Below, in pieces: positions 28,634 through 37,112 of a stretch of DNA of 64,000 nt. Position 1 is the stretch's first letter; each line of letters begins with the position of its first letter. The notes below the pieces were generated by a model. It made no database searches. It was not told the DNA's origin and saw only the letters and a program-made list of their open reading frames with translations. The stretch is from NCBI RefSeq assembly GCF_031458075.1, contig NZ_JAVDXT010000002.1:620001-684000 (forward strand), written 5' to 3'. The translations under genes were made by a program, and so were the position numbers. This stretch comes from Rhodoferax_B ferrireducens_A. GTDB lineage: Bacteria > Pseudomonadota > Gammaproteobacteria > Burkholderiales > Burkholderiaceae_C.

Positions 28634-28976
28634 CGGGAACCTTTATGGTGGTGGATTACGGACAGGGTGACAGTCTAGACCGCCTGCAACGTGCCGCTCC
28701 ACGCGCCGGCCTGGCAGTGTGCGGGCTGTGGTCATGGTGGTACTGGGCGCTGCGGTTGTCTGCTTGATTTGCTATTTAAAGTGTAGCGGGTTGCGCTTAG
28801 GTGGACTGCGCAAGCGTCCTGATGCGCCATAAAGAACGGCGGGACGCCCCGGGTTTTCATCCATTCTGATGAAGGTGTGGGTGGCGTGTGGCCCACGGGC
28901 CGGGCGGGTCTGCTAATTTGCAGCAGCCCGGCGCTGGCTGCGTCGACTGGTCTGTCTACCCGCATAGGAGTGAAGA
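28634..28976. other. Divergent promoter region of GNAT and chemoreceptor
   Basis: No gene. It contains a degenerate family A repeat around 28768-28825 (TTTGCTATTTAAAGTGTAGC, then TTGCGC and TGCGCAAGC) and the AGGAG ribosome site of the chemoreceptor. I see no convincing sigma-28 promoter. Confidence 0.45.
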
Positions 28977-30566
28977 ATGGCTTTTTCAAATCTGAAAATT
29001 GGGGTCAAGCTGGCGGTGGCTTTCATCGCGATCCTGCTGTTGACCGTCATCACCGGCGTGTACGCCGTGACCCAGCTGGACCGGGTCAACACCAGCACCA
29101 AGGATATCGCCACCAACTGGTTGCCCAGCACGCGCATCCTCGGCGAGGTCGACGCGGCGCTGAACGAATACCGCCGGGCCGAGATCCAGCATGTGCTGGC
29201 CGTGGACCCGGCCGGGGTGGCCGAAAACGACAAGCGCCTGCAAGCTGCCCGCAAACGCATCGACGATGCGCTGGCCGCCTACGAGCCGACCATTAGCTCC
29301 GCCGAGGAGCGGGCGCAGTTTGACGCGCTGAAGAGCATGGCCAGTGCGCACTACGCCAGCAATGCCAAGCTGCTGCCCCTGTCCCAGGGCGGCGAGGCCC
29401 AGCACGAGCCGGCCAAGGCGTTTTTGAATGGCGAATCGCGCACCACCTTCCGGGTGATGGCCGGCACGATTGCCAAGCTGGTGGCGCTGAATGGCGAAGG
29501 GGCCGACCAGGCCTACCAGTCGTCGCAGCAGGTGTTTGCCGCGTCCCTGCGCTGGGTGATTGGTTTGCTGGTGGTGGCCATCGCCATCGCCAGCTTTCTG
29601 GCGGTCTGGATCACCCGGCTGATCACCGGGCCGATCGGCCAGGCCGGCGCCGCCGCCAGCCAGATTGCCGGTGGCGAGCTGTCGCAGCGGCTGCATGTGA
29701 CCGGGGCCGACGAAACCGCCCAGCTGCTGCATACGCTGGAGGCCATGCGCAGCAGCCTGTCCAGCGTGGTGTCGCGGGTTCGCCATGGTTCGGACGCGGT
29801 GTCCATGGCCAGCTCGGAGATCGCCCAGGGCAACCATGATTTGTCGGCCCGCACCGAGAGCCAGGCCAGTGCGCTGGAGCAAACCGCGGCATCGATGGAG
29901 CAGCTCAGCGCCACGGTGCGGCAGAACGCCGACAGCGCGCGCGAGGCGAACCAGCTGGCGCTGCAGGCCAGCACGGTGGCGGTGCAAGGCGGCGAGGTGG
30001 TCGGCCAGGTGGTGGAGACCATGAAGGGCATCCACGAGGCATCGCGCAAGATTTCCGACATCATCGGCGTGATCGACGGCATTGCCTTCCAGACGAATAT
30101 CCTGGCCTTGAACGCGGCCGTCGAAGCCGCCCGCGCGGGCGAGCAGGGCCGGGGCTTTGCGGTGGTGGCCGGCGAGGTGCGCAACCTGGCCGGGCGCGCC
30201 GCCAGCGCCGCCAAGGAGATCAAGCAGCTGATCGCCACCAGCGTGGAGCGCACCGAGCGCGGTACCGCGCTAGTGAACCAGGCCGGCACGACGATGACCG
30301 AGGTGGTCGGCGCGATCCGCCGCGTGACGGCCATCGTCGGCGAGATCAGCGCCGCCAGCAGCGAGCAGAGTGCGGGTGTGTCCCAGGTGGGCGAGGCAGT
30401 GACGCAGATCGACCTGGTGACCCAGCAGAACGCTGCTTTGGTGGAGGAAATGGCCGCCTCGGCCAGCAGCCTGAAAGCCCAGGCGCTGGAGTTGGTGCAG
30501 GCGGTGGCGGTGTTCAAGCTGTCGCCGGGCACGGGCGGCGGCCTGCTGCTGGGGCGCGCGGCCTAG
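28977..30566 (+). CDS. Methyl-accepting chemotaxis protein
   Basis: A 529-residue membrane chemoreceptor. Transmembrane segment 1 covers about residues 10-30, a helical periplasmic sensor of the four-helix-bundle type about 31-190, transmembrane segment 2 about 192-213, a HAMP domain about 213-268, and a signalling domain whose highly conserved tip reads IDGIAFQTNILALNAAVEAA with ARAGEQGRGFAVVA. There is no C-terminal NWETF-type tether pentapeptide; the protein ends shortly after FKLSPG. Ligand unknown. Ribosome site AGGAG is clear. Confidence 0.95.
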   Translation: MAFSNLKIGVKLAVAFIAILLLTVITGVYAVTQLDRVNTSTKDIATNWLPSTRILGEVDAALNEYRRAEIQHVLAVDPAGVAENDKRLQAARKRIDDALAAYEPTISSAEERAQFDALKSMASAHYASNAKLLPLSQGGEAQHEPAKAFLNGESRTTFRVMAGTIAKLVALNGEGADQAYQSSQQVFAASLRWVIGLLVVAIAIASFLAVWITRLITGPIGQAGAAASQIAGGELSQRLHVTGADETAQLLHTLEAMRSSLSSVVSRVRHGSDAVSMASSEIAQGNHDLSARTESQASALEQTAASMEQLSATVRQNADSAREANQLALQASTVAVQGGEVVGQVVETMKGIHEASRKISDIIGVIDGIAFQTNILALNAAVEAARAGEQGRGFAVVAGEVRNLAGRAASAAKEIKQLIATSVERTERGTALVNQAGTTMTEVVGAIRRVTAIVGEISAASSEQSAGVSQVGEAVTQIDLVTQQNAALVEEMAASASSLKAQALELVQAVAVFKLSPGTGGGLLLGRAA

Positions 30567-30567
30567 C

Positions 30568-30942
30568 TCAGCAGGCGAACGACTCGACGAACTTCGGGTC
30601 GCCATTGAAGCCGCAGACTAGCGACTCGGCGTGGACCTGCAACTGCGTGCCGTTGCTGAACTGCAGCTCTAGCCGCACCGGGCCGGTAGACGCGTAGGGC
30701 AGGGCCAGGCTGGACAGCGCGGAGTCGCCGTCCAGCAACCGCCCGCCGGAGAGCCGGCCCATGCAGTCGGCCAGTGAGCCGTCCCAGCGGGCGCCCAGGC
30801 ACTGGATGTGCAGCGACTGCGCATAGCCCGCCTGGTCCGGCGCCAAGCGCACCCAGGCGGCGGAGAAAGCGATTTGCAGCGTGTCGGCCTGCGCAGCCGT
30901 GCTGCGCACTTCGGAGTCGTGGAATTCGAGGCTGGCGTGCAT
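30568..30942 (-). CDS. Hypothetical protein
   Basis: A 124-residue soluble protein, probably mostly beta strand (SLHIQCLGARWDG and PVRLELQFSNGTQLQVHAES). No family recognised. Stop codons of this gene and the chemoreceptor are one base apart in convergent orientation. The ribosome site is weak, so the exact start is uncertain. Confidence 0.6.
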   Translation of the reverse strand: MHASLEFHDSEVRSTAAQADTLQIAFSAAWVRLAPDQAGYAQSLHIQCLGARWDGSLADCMGRLSGGRLLDGDSALSSLALPYASTGPVRLELQFSNGTQLQVHAESLVCGFNGDPKFVESFAC

Positions 30943-30970
30943 GGGGCGTTGGCGGGCGGGTAGGGATTGG

Positions 30971-31036
30971 TGTGCTATTGAAATGGTAGCTGCTTGCGCA
31001 GGAAGAATATGCGCCAGGGGCGGTTTCTGTTTAAAA
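30971..31036 (+). repeat. Family A terminator-like repeat
   Basis: GTGCTATTGAAATGGTAGCT then TTGCGCA, loop, TGCGCCA and GGGGCGGTTTCTGTTTAAAA. It lies between two minus-strand genes, next to a separate terminator. Confidence 0.7.
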
Positions 31037-31043
31037 CGCCCAT

Positions 31044-31069
31044 AAAAAAAGCCGCATCGCTGCGGCTTT
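31044..31069 (-). terminator. Rho-independent terminator of SWIB gene
   Basis: Perfect stem AAAGCCGCA-loop-TGCGGCTTT; on the minus strand it is followed by further T residues. It lies 20 bases after the stop of the 31089-31463 gene. Confidence 0.85.
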
Positions 31070-31088
31070 CTATTCGACCCAGGGCCGA

Positions 31089-31463
31089 TTACTTCAGGTG
31101 CTTGCCGATCAGGCCAGCCATTTCGAACATGGTGACTTCGTCCTTGCCGAACACAGCCTTCAGCTTGGCATCGGACTTGATGTTGCGCTTGTTGGCTTCG
31201 TTTTGCAGCTTGTGCTTCTTGATGTAGACCCACAGTTGCTTGACGACTTCGGTACGGGGCAGGGGTGCTGCACCAACCACAGCGGCCAGAGCGGCGCTGG
31301 GGGTCAGGGCCTTCATGAAGGCGGCGTTCACAGCGCGCTTGGCGGGAGCTGCAGCGGCCTTCTTGGCGGGAGCCGCCTTGGTTGCTGGAGCGGCCTTGGC
31401 TGCAGGAGCAGCTTTCTTTGCAGGAGCGGCAGTTTTTGCCGGGGCTTTTTTCGCAGTTGCCAT
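31089..31463 (-). CDS. SWIB/MDM2-domain protein with histone H1-like tail
   Basis: A 124-residue DNA-associated protein. Residues 1-45 are an Ala/Lys/Pro-rich repeat tail like eukaryotic H1 or bacterial AlgP-type proteins (AKKAPAKTAAPAKK). Residues 50-124 form a SWIB domain (LPRTEVVKQLWVYIKKHKL, then DAKLKAVFG and FEMAGLIGKHLK). Such proteins are known in Burkholderiales and chlamydiae; a nucleoid-compacting or topoisomerase-associated role is inferred from domain content. Single gene with its own terminator. Confidence 0.9.
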   Translation of the reverse strand: MATAKKAPAKTAAPAKKAAPAAKAAPATKAAPAKKAAAAPAKRAVNAAFMKALTPSAALAAVVGAAPLPRTEVVKQLWVYIKKHKLQNEANKRNIKSDAKLKAVFGKDEVTMFEMAGLIGKHLK

Positions 31464-31513
31464 GATGTTCGGTCCTTATTGGAGTTGAGTATTCACCAGG
31501 GTGAAGCGGCTCA

Positions 31514-31572
31514 GACTTACGCAGCGTCCGAGTGGTGGGCCCAGTGCCCTTTACTCGGGAGCTGCGTAAGTC
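31514..31572. repeat. Family B compound hairpin repeat
   Basis: Outer arms GACTTACGCAGC (31514-31525) and GCTGCGTAAGTC (31561-31572) match perfectly. Inside, CCGAGT pairs with ACTCGG and GGGC with GCCC, so the element folds into one long stepped hairpin. A second copy is at 61251-61291. Confidence 0.75.
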
Positions 31573-31907
31573 GTGACAGCTTCCCCTCTGGCAGACCGTG
31601 ATGCTACTGGAGAAAAAACCGGTTTCCTAGGCGGAATGCATATTTTTCGCATGCGGAGGCCGTCTTTTCCTTTGTAAAGCTGCTCGGACGCCACGGTTTT
31701 TAGCTCTCAGAACCTGTTCAAGCTCTATTTGGGGCTGCGCAGCTGCTTTTTCGGGAGGGGCTGGGAGGCGCGGCTCGCCGCCCATAGCCCGGCTATTGGC
31801 CAGTTATTGGCCGGCGTTGCCGACCCGAAAACTGCAGGCTTCGCCCAAAGGCAACGCCCCAACGCGGCAGCAACGAGATCGTTCTTGCGCATCGGAGGAG
31901 CTTGCCT
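31573..31907. other. Gene-free block, possible mobile-element remnant
   Basis: No gene. It shows several imperfect hairpins: GCCCATAGC with GGCTATTGGC at about 31780-31800 and GGCCA-GTTAT-TGGCC directly after. The stretch from about 31708 (CTCAGAACCTGTTCAAGCTC) has the look of an insertion-sequence end, but no transposase frame or partner end is seen. Confidence 0.35.
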
Positions 31908-33578
31908 CTACAGGGCCATGTCGCGCACCGGCGTCGTCTTGTGGCCGGCGGACTCGCCGCGCACAGCGGGTTGCGCGCTCGATGCCATGTCGATGGCGGG
32001 GGCTGGGTTCAGCTGCAGCAGCTCGGCGGTGTAGGCCCATTCCTGGACCGCACGTGACGCACTGTCGTTCAACTGCGTGCCGTAGCTCGGCACGATCTGG
32101 CGGATCTTTTGCTGCCAGGCTGGCGTGGCGAGCTTGTCCTTGAATACTTTTTCGAGCACGCTCAGCATGATGGGGGCGGCCGTGGACGCGCCCGGCGAAG
32201 CGCCCAGCAGTGCGGCGATGCTGTTGTCCTTGGATGCGACGATCTCGGTGCCCAGCTTCAGCACGCCGCCCTTTTCCGGGTCGCTCTTGATGATCTGCAC
32301 CCGCTGGCCGGCCTGCCACAGGCGCCAATCTTCCTTCTTCGCCTCGGGGAAGTATTTTTTCAGTTCGTTGAAGCGGTCTTCATCGGACAGCATCAGCTGG
32401 CCGGTCAGGTACTGCACCAGTTCAAACTGGTCCACGCCCACTCTGGTCATGGGCCACAGGTTCTGCGGCGTGGTGCTGCTCAGCAGGTCGAGATAGGAGC
32501 CTTCCTTCAGGAACTTGGTGGAGAAGGTGGCGAAGGGTCCGAACAGGATCAGGCGCTTGCCGTCGAGCACGCGGGTGTCGAGGTGAGGCACCGACATCGG
32601 CGGCGCGCCGGTCGAGGCGATGCCGTAGGCCTTGGCCATGTGTTGCTGGGCGATGGTGGGGTTTTCGGTGACCAGGAACGAGCCGCCCACCGGGAAGGCC
32701 CCGTAGTCGCGTGCCTCTGGAATGTCCGATTTCTGCAGCAGATGCAGTGCGCCGCCACCGGCCCCGATGAAGACGAACTTCGCGTCGGTTTCGGTGATGG
32801 CGCCGGTCTTCAGGTTCTTGTAGCTCACGCGCCAGGTGCCGTCGGCGTTGCGCTTGATGTCTTGTACTTCGCTCGACAGTTTCATCGAGAAATTGGGCCG
32901 CGACTGCAGGTGCGCGGCGAACTGGCGGGTGATCTCGCCGAAGTTCACGTCGGTGCCGATGGGTGTCCAGGTGGCGGCCAGCTTCTGCTGGGGATCGCGG
33001 CCGGCCATCATCAGCGGAACCCATTTGGCGATCTGCGCCGGGTCTTCCGAATACTGCATGGTGCGGAACAGCGGGCTGGCCTGCAGTGCGTCGTAGCGCT
33101 TCTTCAAGAAGGCAATGTTGTTGGCGCCCCAGACAAAACTCATGTGGGGCGTCGAATTGATGAAGGAGCGCGGGTTCTTCAGCACGCCGGTCTTCACCTG
33201 CCAGGCCCAGAACTGGCGCGAGACTTGAAAGGCCTCGTTGATTTCGATGGCCTTGGCGATCTGCACCTTGCCGTTCTTGTCTTCGGGGGTGTAGTTCAGC
33301 TCGGCCAGCGCCGAGTGGCCGGTGCCTGCATTGTTCCAGCCATTGGAGCTTTCTTCGGCCACCTTGTCGAGGCGCTCGACCAGTTCCATCGACCAGTCGG
33401 GTTCCAGTTCTCTGAGCCATACGCCGAGCGTGGTGCTCATGATGCCGCCGCCGATCAGCAGCACATCGACCTTGCGGGGCGCGCCTGCTTTGGTGATTTC
33501 GTTTGCGGCTCGCGCGGCTTCTATTTCAAACGCTGCGGCAAGACCCAACACGGCCGCCGGGACCATTCTTCTCTTCAT
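31908..33578 (-). CDS. mqo: Malate:quinone oxidoreductase
   Basis: A 556-residue FAD enzyme oxidising malate to oxaloacetate and passing electrons to quinone at the membrane, bypassing NAD malate dehydrogenase in the citrate cycle. The FAD motif LLIGGGIMSTTLGVWL is at about residues 40-55; SSNGWNNAGTGHSALAELNY and LGASPGASTAAPIM are strong family signatures. Unusually, residues 1-25 read like a Sec signal peptide (KRRMVPAAVLGLAAAFEIEA, then ARA before cleavage), whereas most Mqo proteins begin directly at the FAD motif. An AGGAG ribosome site supports this long start. Confidence 0.95.
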   Translation of the reverse strand: MKRRMVPAAVLGLAAAFEIEAARAANEITKAGAPRKVDVLLIGGGIMSTTLGVWLRELEPDWSMELVERLDKVAEESSNGWNNAGTGHSALAELNYTPEDKNGKVQIAKAIEINEAFQVSRQFWAWQVKTGVLKNPRSFINSTPHMSFVWGANNIAFLKKRYDALQASPLFRTMQYSEDPAQIAKWVPLMMAGRDPQQKLAATWTPIGTDVNFGEITRQFAAHLQSRPNFSMKLSSEVQDIKRNADGTWRVSYKNLKTGAITETDAKFVFIGAGGGALHLLQKSDIPEARDYGAFPVGGSFLVTENPTIAQQHMAKAYGIASTGAPPMSVPHLDTRVLDGKRLILFGPFATFSTKFLKEGSYLDLLSSTTPQNLWPMTRVGVDQFELVQYLTGQLMLSDEDRFNELKKYFPEAKKEDWRLWQAGQRVQIIKSDPEKGGVLKLGTEIVASKDNSIAALLGASPGASTAAPIMLSVLEKVFKDKLATPAWQQKIRQIVPSYGTQLNDSASRAVQEWAYTAELLQLNPAPAIDMASSAQPAVRGESAGHKTTPVRDMAL

Positions 33579-33959
33579 GACTTGATTACTCCTGGTAGGG
33601 GAATCCGTCTTTCCACATCAGGGCATGCGGTGGTCGCTCGGGCTTGGTGCGTGGCGGCTTGTCTGGAGGCCGGGGCACTGCGGCTCCGGTGTGAGACCCA
33701 CATTCAGTTCCATGGAAAACGGGGACGACCGGGGGACATCAGCCCCATATTCCGGCGTTTCTCGTCTCCTCCGCCTGGTCGGCAGGTGTTCCCGCTTCCG
33801 CACTTGCTGGAGCGAAGATTGGCCCGTCTTGGTGCGGGACGCGGATTTTACGCCATCAAGTTGGCCACTTTCAGGGCTGACGCGGTACGGTTTCTCGTGC
33901 TTACAAATTTGCGCTCATCCCGTGAGGGCTTGGCAAACAGCAGGCATCCACATAAGGTT
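33579..33959. other. Gap upstream of mqo
   Basis: Must contain the mqo promoter and the 3' end of the EamA transcript. I see no gene, hairpin or repeat that I can support. Confidence 0.4.
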
Positions 33960-34856
33960 CTAGCGCGCCTTTTGCCCGGCCCAGAGGATCAGAACCACGC
34001 CCAGCAGGATCACGCCGCAGGCCAGCCATTCGGTGCTGGTAACCACTTCGTGAGCCAGTACCACGCCTAAAAACAGGGCGATCAAGGGGTTCACGAACGC
34101 ATAGCTGGTGGCCAGCGCGGACGAGGCATGGGCCAGCAAATACATGTAAGCGCTGAAAGCCACCAGCGAGCCCGCCAGCACCAGGTACAGCCAGGCGGCG
34201 CTGGCCGCCAAGGTGGGCGGCCATTGCGGCTGCTCGCCCAGGGCCAGCGATACCAGCAGCAGGGCCGCACCGCCGCACAGCATCTCGCTGGCAAAGCCGA
34301 CCGGCCCCTTGGCCAGCGGCAGCCGGGTGGTGGACAGCACCGAGCCCAGCGACCAGGTCAGGGTGGCGCCCGTGATGCAGACCAGGCCTATGGGCGCTGC
34401 GGCAAAGCTGGCGCCCTGCACCAGCAGGCCCACGCCCAGCAGGCCGGTAGCCATGCCCAGCAGCTCCAGCCGGGTCGGGCGCTGGCCGAACAGCAGGCCC
34501 CAGCCGCTGGTCAGCATGGGCACGACGGCGATGAAGGTGGCGATCAGCCCCGAGCCTATGTGCACCGAGGCCTGGGCTGTCAGCCCCATGCCGCCGCCCA
34601 GCATCAGGATGCCGATCAGCAGCGCGTTGCGCCATTCGGTGCGGCTGGGCATGGGCTGGCCGCGTGCCACCAGCCAGGCCATCAGCAGGCCTCCGGCGGC
34701 CAGAAAGCGTGTGCCCATCTGGAAGAACGGCGGAAAGCTGGGCAGCGCGACGTGGATGGCCAGGTAGGTGGAACCCCAGATCAGATAGCAGGCCAGCAGG
34801 GCCGGCAGCAGCAGGGCATTGCGCCGGGGGGCGGTGGGTAAGGCGGTGGTGTGCAT
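33960..34856 (-). CDS. EamA/DMT-family exporter
   Basis: A 298-residue inner-membrane protein with about ten hydrophobic helices in two EamA repeats, of the YedA/RhaT-like drug/metabolite group. The start LLACYLIWGSTYLAIHVALP is diagnostic of the first repeat; AYMYLLAHASSALATSYAFV with NPLIALFLG marks the second. Such proteins export amino acids or other metabolites. It is divergent from the Lrp/AsnC regulator, which often controls amino acid exporters, so an amino acid is a likely substrate. Confidence 0.88.
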   Translation of the reverse strand: MHTTALPTAPRRNALLLPALLACYLIWGSTYLAIHVALPSFPPFFQMGTRFLAAGGLLMAWLVARGQPMPSRTEWRNALLIGILMLGGGMGLTAQASVHIGSGLIATFIAVVPMLTSGWGLLFGQRPTRLELLGMATGLLGVGLLVQGASFAAAPIGLVCITGATLTWSLGSVLSTTRLPLAKGPVGFASEMLCGGAALLLVSLALGEQPQWPPTLAASAAWLYLVLAGSLVAFSAYMYLLAHASSALATSYAFVNPLIALFLGVVLAHEVVTSTEWLACGVILLGVVLILWAGQKAR

Positions 34857-34946
34857 GGCAGCTATGTTAGGTAGACATGCGCACCGAAGCCATGCGATAT
34901 TCTCGGAAATAAGCGGCCTGCGCCGTTAGTTTCTTGGGAAAAATAG

Positions 34947-35441
34947 ATGTTGACTGAAGTTTCCGAATTCGACGCCTGCGACGACCGCATCCTGGCCGAA
35001 TTGCAGCGCGATGCGCGCATCACCATGGCCGAGCTGGGCCGGCGCGTGCACCTCAGCCAGCCGGCGGTGACCGAGCGGGTGCGCAAGCTGGAGAGCAGCG
35101 GCGTCATCAAAGGCTACCGCGCCGAGCTGGACCTGACCAAGCTGGGCTACGGCATCCGCGGCATCATCCGCGTGGCCCGGGCCGAGTACGCGCGGGTGGT
35201 CAAGCTGATCGAGCAAACCCCCGAGGTCATCAACGCCTACAACGTGACAGGCGAAGACAGCTGGGTGCTGGAGATCGCGGTGATCGACGTACAGCACCTG
35301 GACGCGGTGGTCACCAAGTTCTGCATCTTGACCGAGACCTCCACCGCCATCGTGCTGAACGCCCCGCGCGAGAACGCGCCCGTGCTGCCCGCACGGCGCG
35401 AAAACATCAAGCATTCGATCCAGAAGGTGACCGGCAAGTAG
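34947..35441 (+). CDS. Lrp/AsnC-family transcriptional regulator
   Basis: A 164-residue regulator. The helix-turn-helix covers about residues 10-60 (LDQ-type DDRILAELQRDARITMAELG, then VHLSQPAVTERVRKLE), and the RAM ligand-binding domain about 70-150 (VTGEDSWVLEIAV). It probably binds an amino acid. The 90-base gap to the divergent EamA exporter includes an imperfect dyad ATATTCTCGGAAATA that could be its operator. Confidence 0.92.
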   Translation: MLTEVSEFDACDDRILAELQRDARITMAELGRRVHLSQPAVTERVRKLESSGVIKGYRAELDLTKLGYGIRGIIRVARAEYARVVKLIEQTPEVINAYNVTGEDSWVLEIAVIDVQHLDAVVTKFCILTETSTAIVLNAPRENAPVLPARRENIKHSIQKVTGK

Positions 35442-35459
35442 CCGCCGGTCGGCCCAGCC

Positions 35460-36350
35460 TCAGCTGCCAAAGCCTTTCAGCTCTTCGCGCATCCAGTTGA
35501 CCAGCACCCGGGTGCGGGTGGGCAGCAGCCGGGCATGCGGATAGACCACGCTCAAGGGCCGGGGCGGCGACTCGAATGCTTCCAGCACGATCTGCAACTG
35601 CTGCGTGGCCAGATAGGGTGCCACCTGGTACGACAGGAACATGCCAAAGCCCAGGCCGGCCGCGCAGGCCTCGACGGCCGGGGCGATCTGGTTGAAGTCC
35701 AGGTTGCCGCTGACGTTGATGCTGAAGGGGCGGCCCTTGTCGATGAACGGGCCCCAACTGGGGTTGTTGCCCGTGCGGCGCACGCAGTTGGCGCGCAGCA
35801 AATCCTTGGGGTGCGCAGGCAGGCCAATCTGCTGCAGATAGCCGGGGCTGGCCACCACCACGCGGCGGATATGGCCTATGGTTTGCGCCACCAGGCTCGA
35901 GTCCTCCAGCGGGCCTATGCGTATGCCCAGGTCTATGCCTTCTTCCAGCAGGTTGACCACCCGGTCGTACAGCAGCACGCTGCAGCGCATCTGCGGGTAG
36001 CGCTGCACGAAGCGGGTGATGGCGGGCGCCACATGCATCTGGCCGAACTGCACCGGCGCGGTGATGTTCAGGTGGCCCACGGGCTCGGCGGAATCGGCGG
36101 TCAGCGCGGCCTCGGCCTCTTGCAGGTTGTTCAGTAGCTGGCGGCAGCTGTCCAGATGGCGTCGGCCCTCGTCGGTCAGCGAAATGCGCCGCGTGGTGCG
36201 GTTGAACAGGCGCACGCCCAGCTCGGCCTCGAAAGCCGCCAGGCTGCGCACCACCGCGGGCAGGGACGCGTCCATGGCGCTGGCGGCCGCAGTCAGGCTG
36301 CCGTGGTCGGCAATCTGCACGAAAGTCTGCATGGCTTTGAGTTTGTCCAT
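35460..36350 (-). CDS. LysR-family transcriptional regulator
   Basis: A 296-residue LysR protein of the CrgA-like group (MDKLKAMQTFVQIADHGSLT start; ALAAFEAELGVRLFNRTTRR-type helix region) with effector domain VAPAITRFVQRYP and GIDLGIRIG. It is divergent from the GST gene at 36465; the shared 114-base AT-rich promoter gap suggests it controls the GST-flavin oxidase pair. Confidence 0.9.
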   Translation of the reverse strand: MDKLKAMQTFVQIADHGSLTAAASAMDASLPAVVRSLAAFEAELGVRLFNRTTRRISLTDEGRRHLDSCRQLLNNLQEAEAALTADSAEPVGHLNITAPVQFGQMHVAPAITRFVQRYPQMRCSVLLYDRVVNLLEEGIDLGIRIGPLEDSSLVAQTIGHIRRVVVASPGYLQQIGLPAHPKDLLRANCVRRTGNNPSWGPFIDKGRPFSINVSGNLDFNQIAPAVEACAAGLGFGMFLSYQVAPYLATQQLQIVLEAFESPPRPLSVVYPHARLLPTRTRVLVNWMREELKGFGS

Positions 36351-36464
36351 GTCGGCATATTAATCCGATAAGTGGAGTAGTTAAATGCAATAAGCGCCAT
36401 TTATCTTGAAGGGTGGAGTAAACACAATGGGCACTTCTGCAACCACCCGTCCACGAGACCCACC

Positions 36465-37112
36465 ATGAACGCATCTACTAGCCGTCCCGCCCAGCCCATC
36501 CAGCTCTATCGCCATGTGGTGTCGGGCCACGCGCACCGTGTGCAGCTCATGCTGTCCCTGCTGGACCTGCCCTTCGACATGGTCGAGGTCGACCTGCTGG
36601 CCAAGGCCCATAAAAGCCCGGAATTCCTGGCGCTGAATGCCTTTGGCCAACTGCCGGTGATCCAGGATGGCGACGTCACGCTGGCCGATTCCAACGCCAT
36701 CCTGGTCTACCTGGCTACGCGCTATGCGGCGCCGGGAGCGTGGCTGCCCGGCGATGCACTGGGTGCCGCCCAGGTGCAGCGCTGGCTGTCGGTAGCGGCC
36801 GGGCAGATCGCCTTTGGCCCGGCGGTGGCGCGGGTGATCCAGCTGTTCCAGTTGCCTACCGACCCCAGCGATGCGATCCACCGCGCCAACCAGCTGTTTG
36901 CCGTGATGGACACGCACCTGCGGCCGTCCGGCTACCTGGTGGGCAGCACCCCGACGATTGCCGACATTGCCTGCTACAGCTACATCGCCCATGCACCTGA
37001 AGGCAATGTGTCGCTGCAGCCGTATCCGCAGCTGCGTGCCTGGCTGGCCCGCATCGAGGCGTTGCCGGGTTTTGTGCCCATGGCGCAGAACCGCATCGGG
37101 TTGGCAGAATGA
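36465..37112 (+). CDS. Glutathione S-transferase
   Basis: A 215-residue cytosolic GST. The thioredoxin-like N-domain has the glutathione gamma-glutamyl site ADSNAILVYLA (DS at about 78-79) after QLPVIQDGD; the C-domain is helical with the folding motif STPTIADIACYSYI. The likely catalytic Ser/His lies in HVVSGHAHRV. It overlaps the flavin-oxidase gene by four bases (ATGA), so the two probably act in one detoxification step. Confidence 0.9.
   Translation: MNASTSRPAQPIQLYRHVVSGHAHRVQLMLSLLDLPFDMVEVDLLAKAHKSPEFLALNAFGQLPVIQDGDVTLADSNAILVYLATRYAAPGAWLPGDALGAAQVQRWLSVAAGQIAFGPAVARVIQLFQLPTDPSDAIHRANQLFAVMDTHLRPSGYLVGSTPTIADIACYSYIAHAPEGNVSLQPYPQLRAWLARIEALPGFVPMAQNRIGLAE

Noticed and set aside
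28732..28989. An 85-codon minus-strand frame overlapping the chemoreceptor start
   Set aside because: Overlaps the receptor start and a degenerate repeat; no protein-like features.
32109..34070. A 653-codon plus-strand frame over mqo
   Set aside because: Antisense shadow; the sense gene has strong Mqo signatures.
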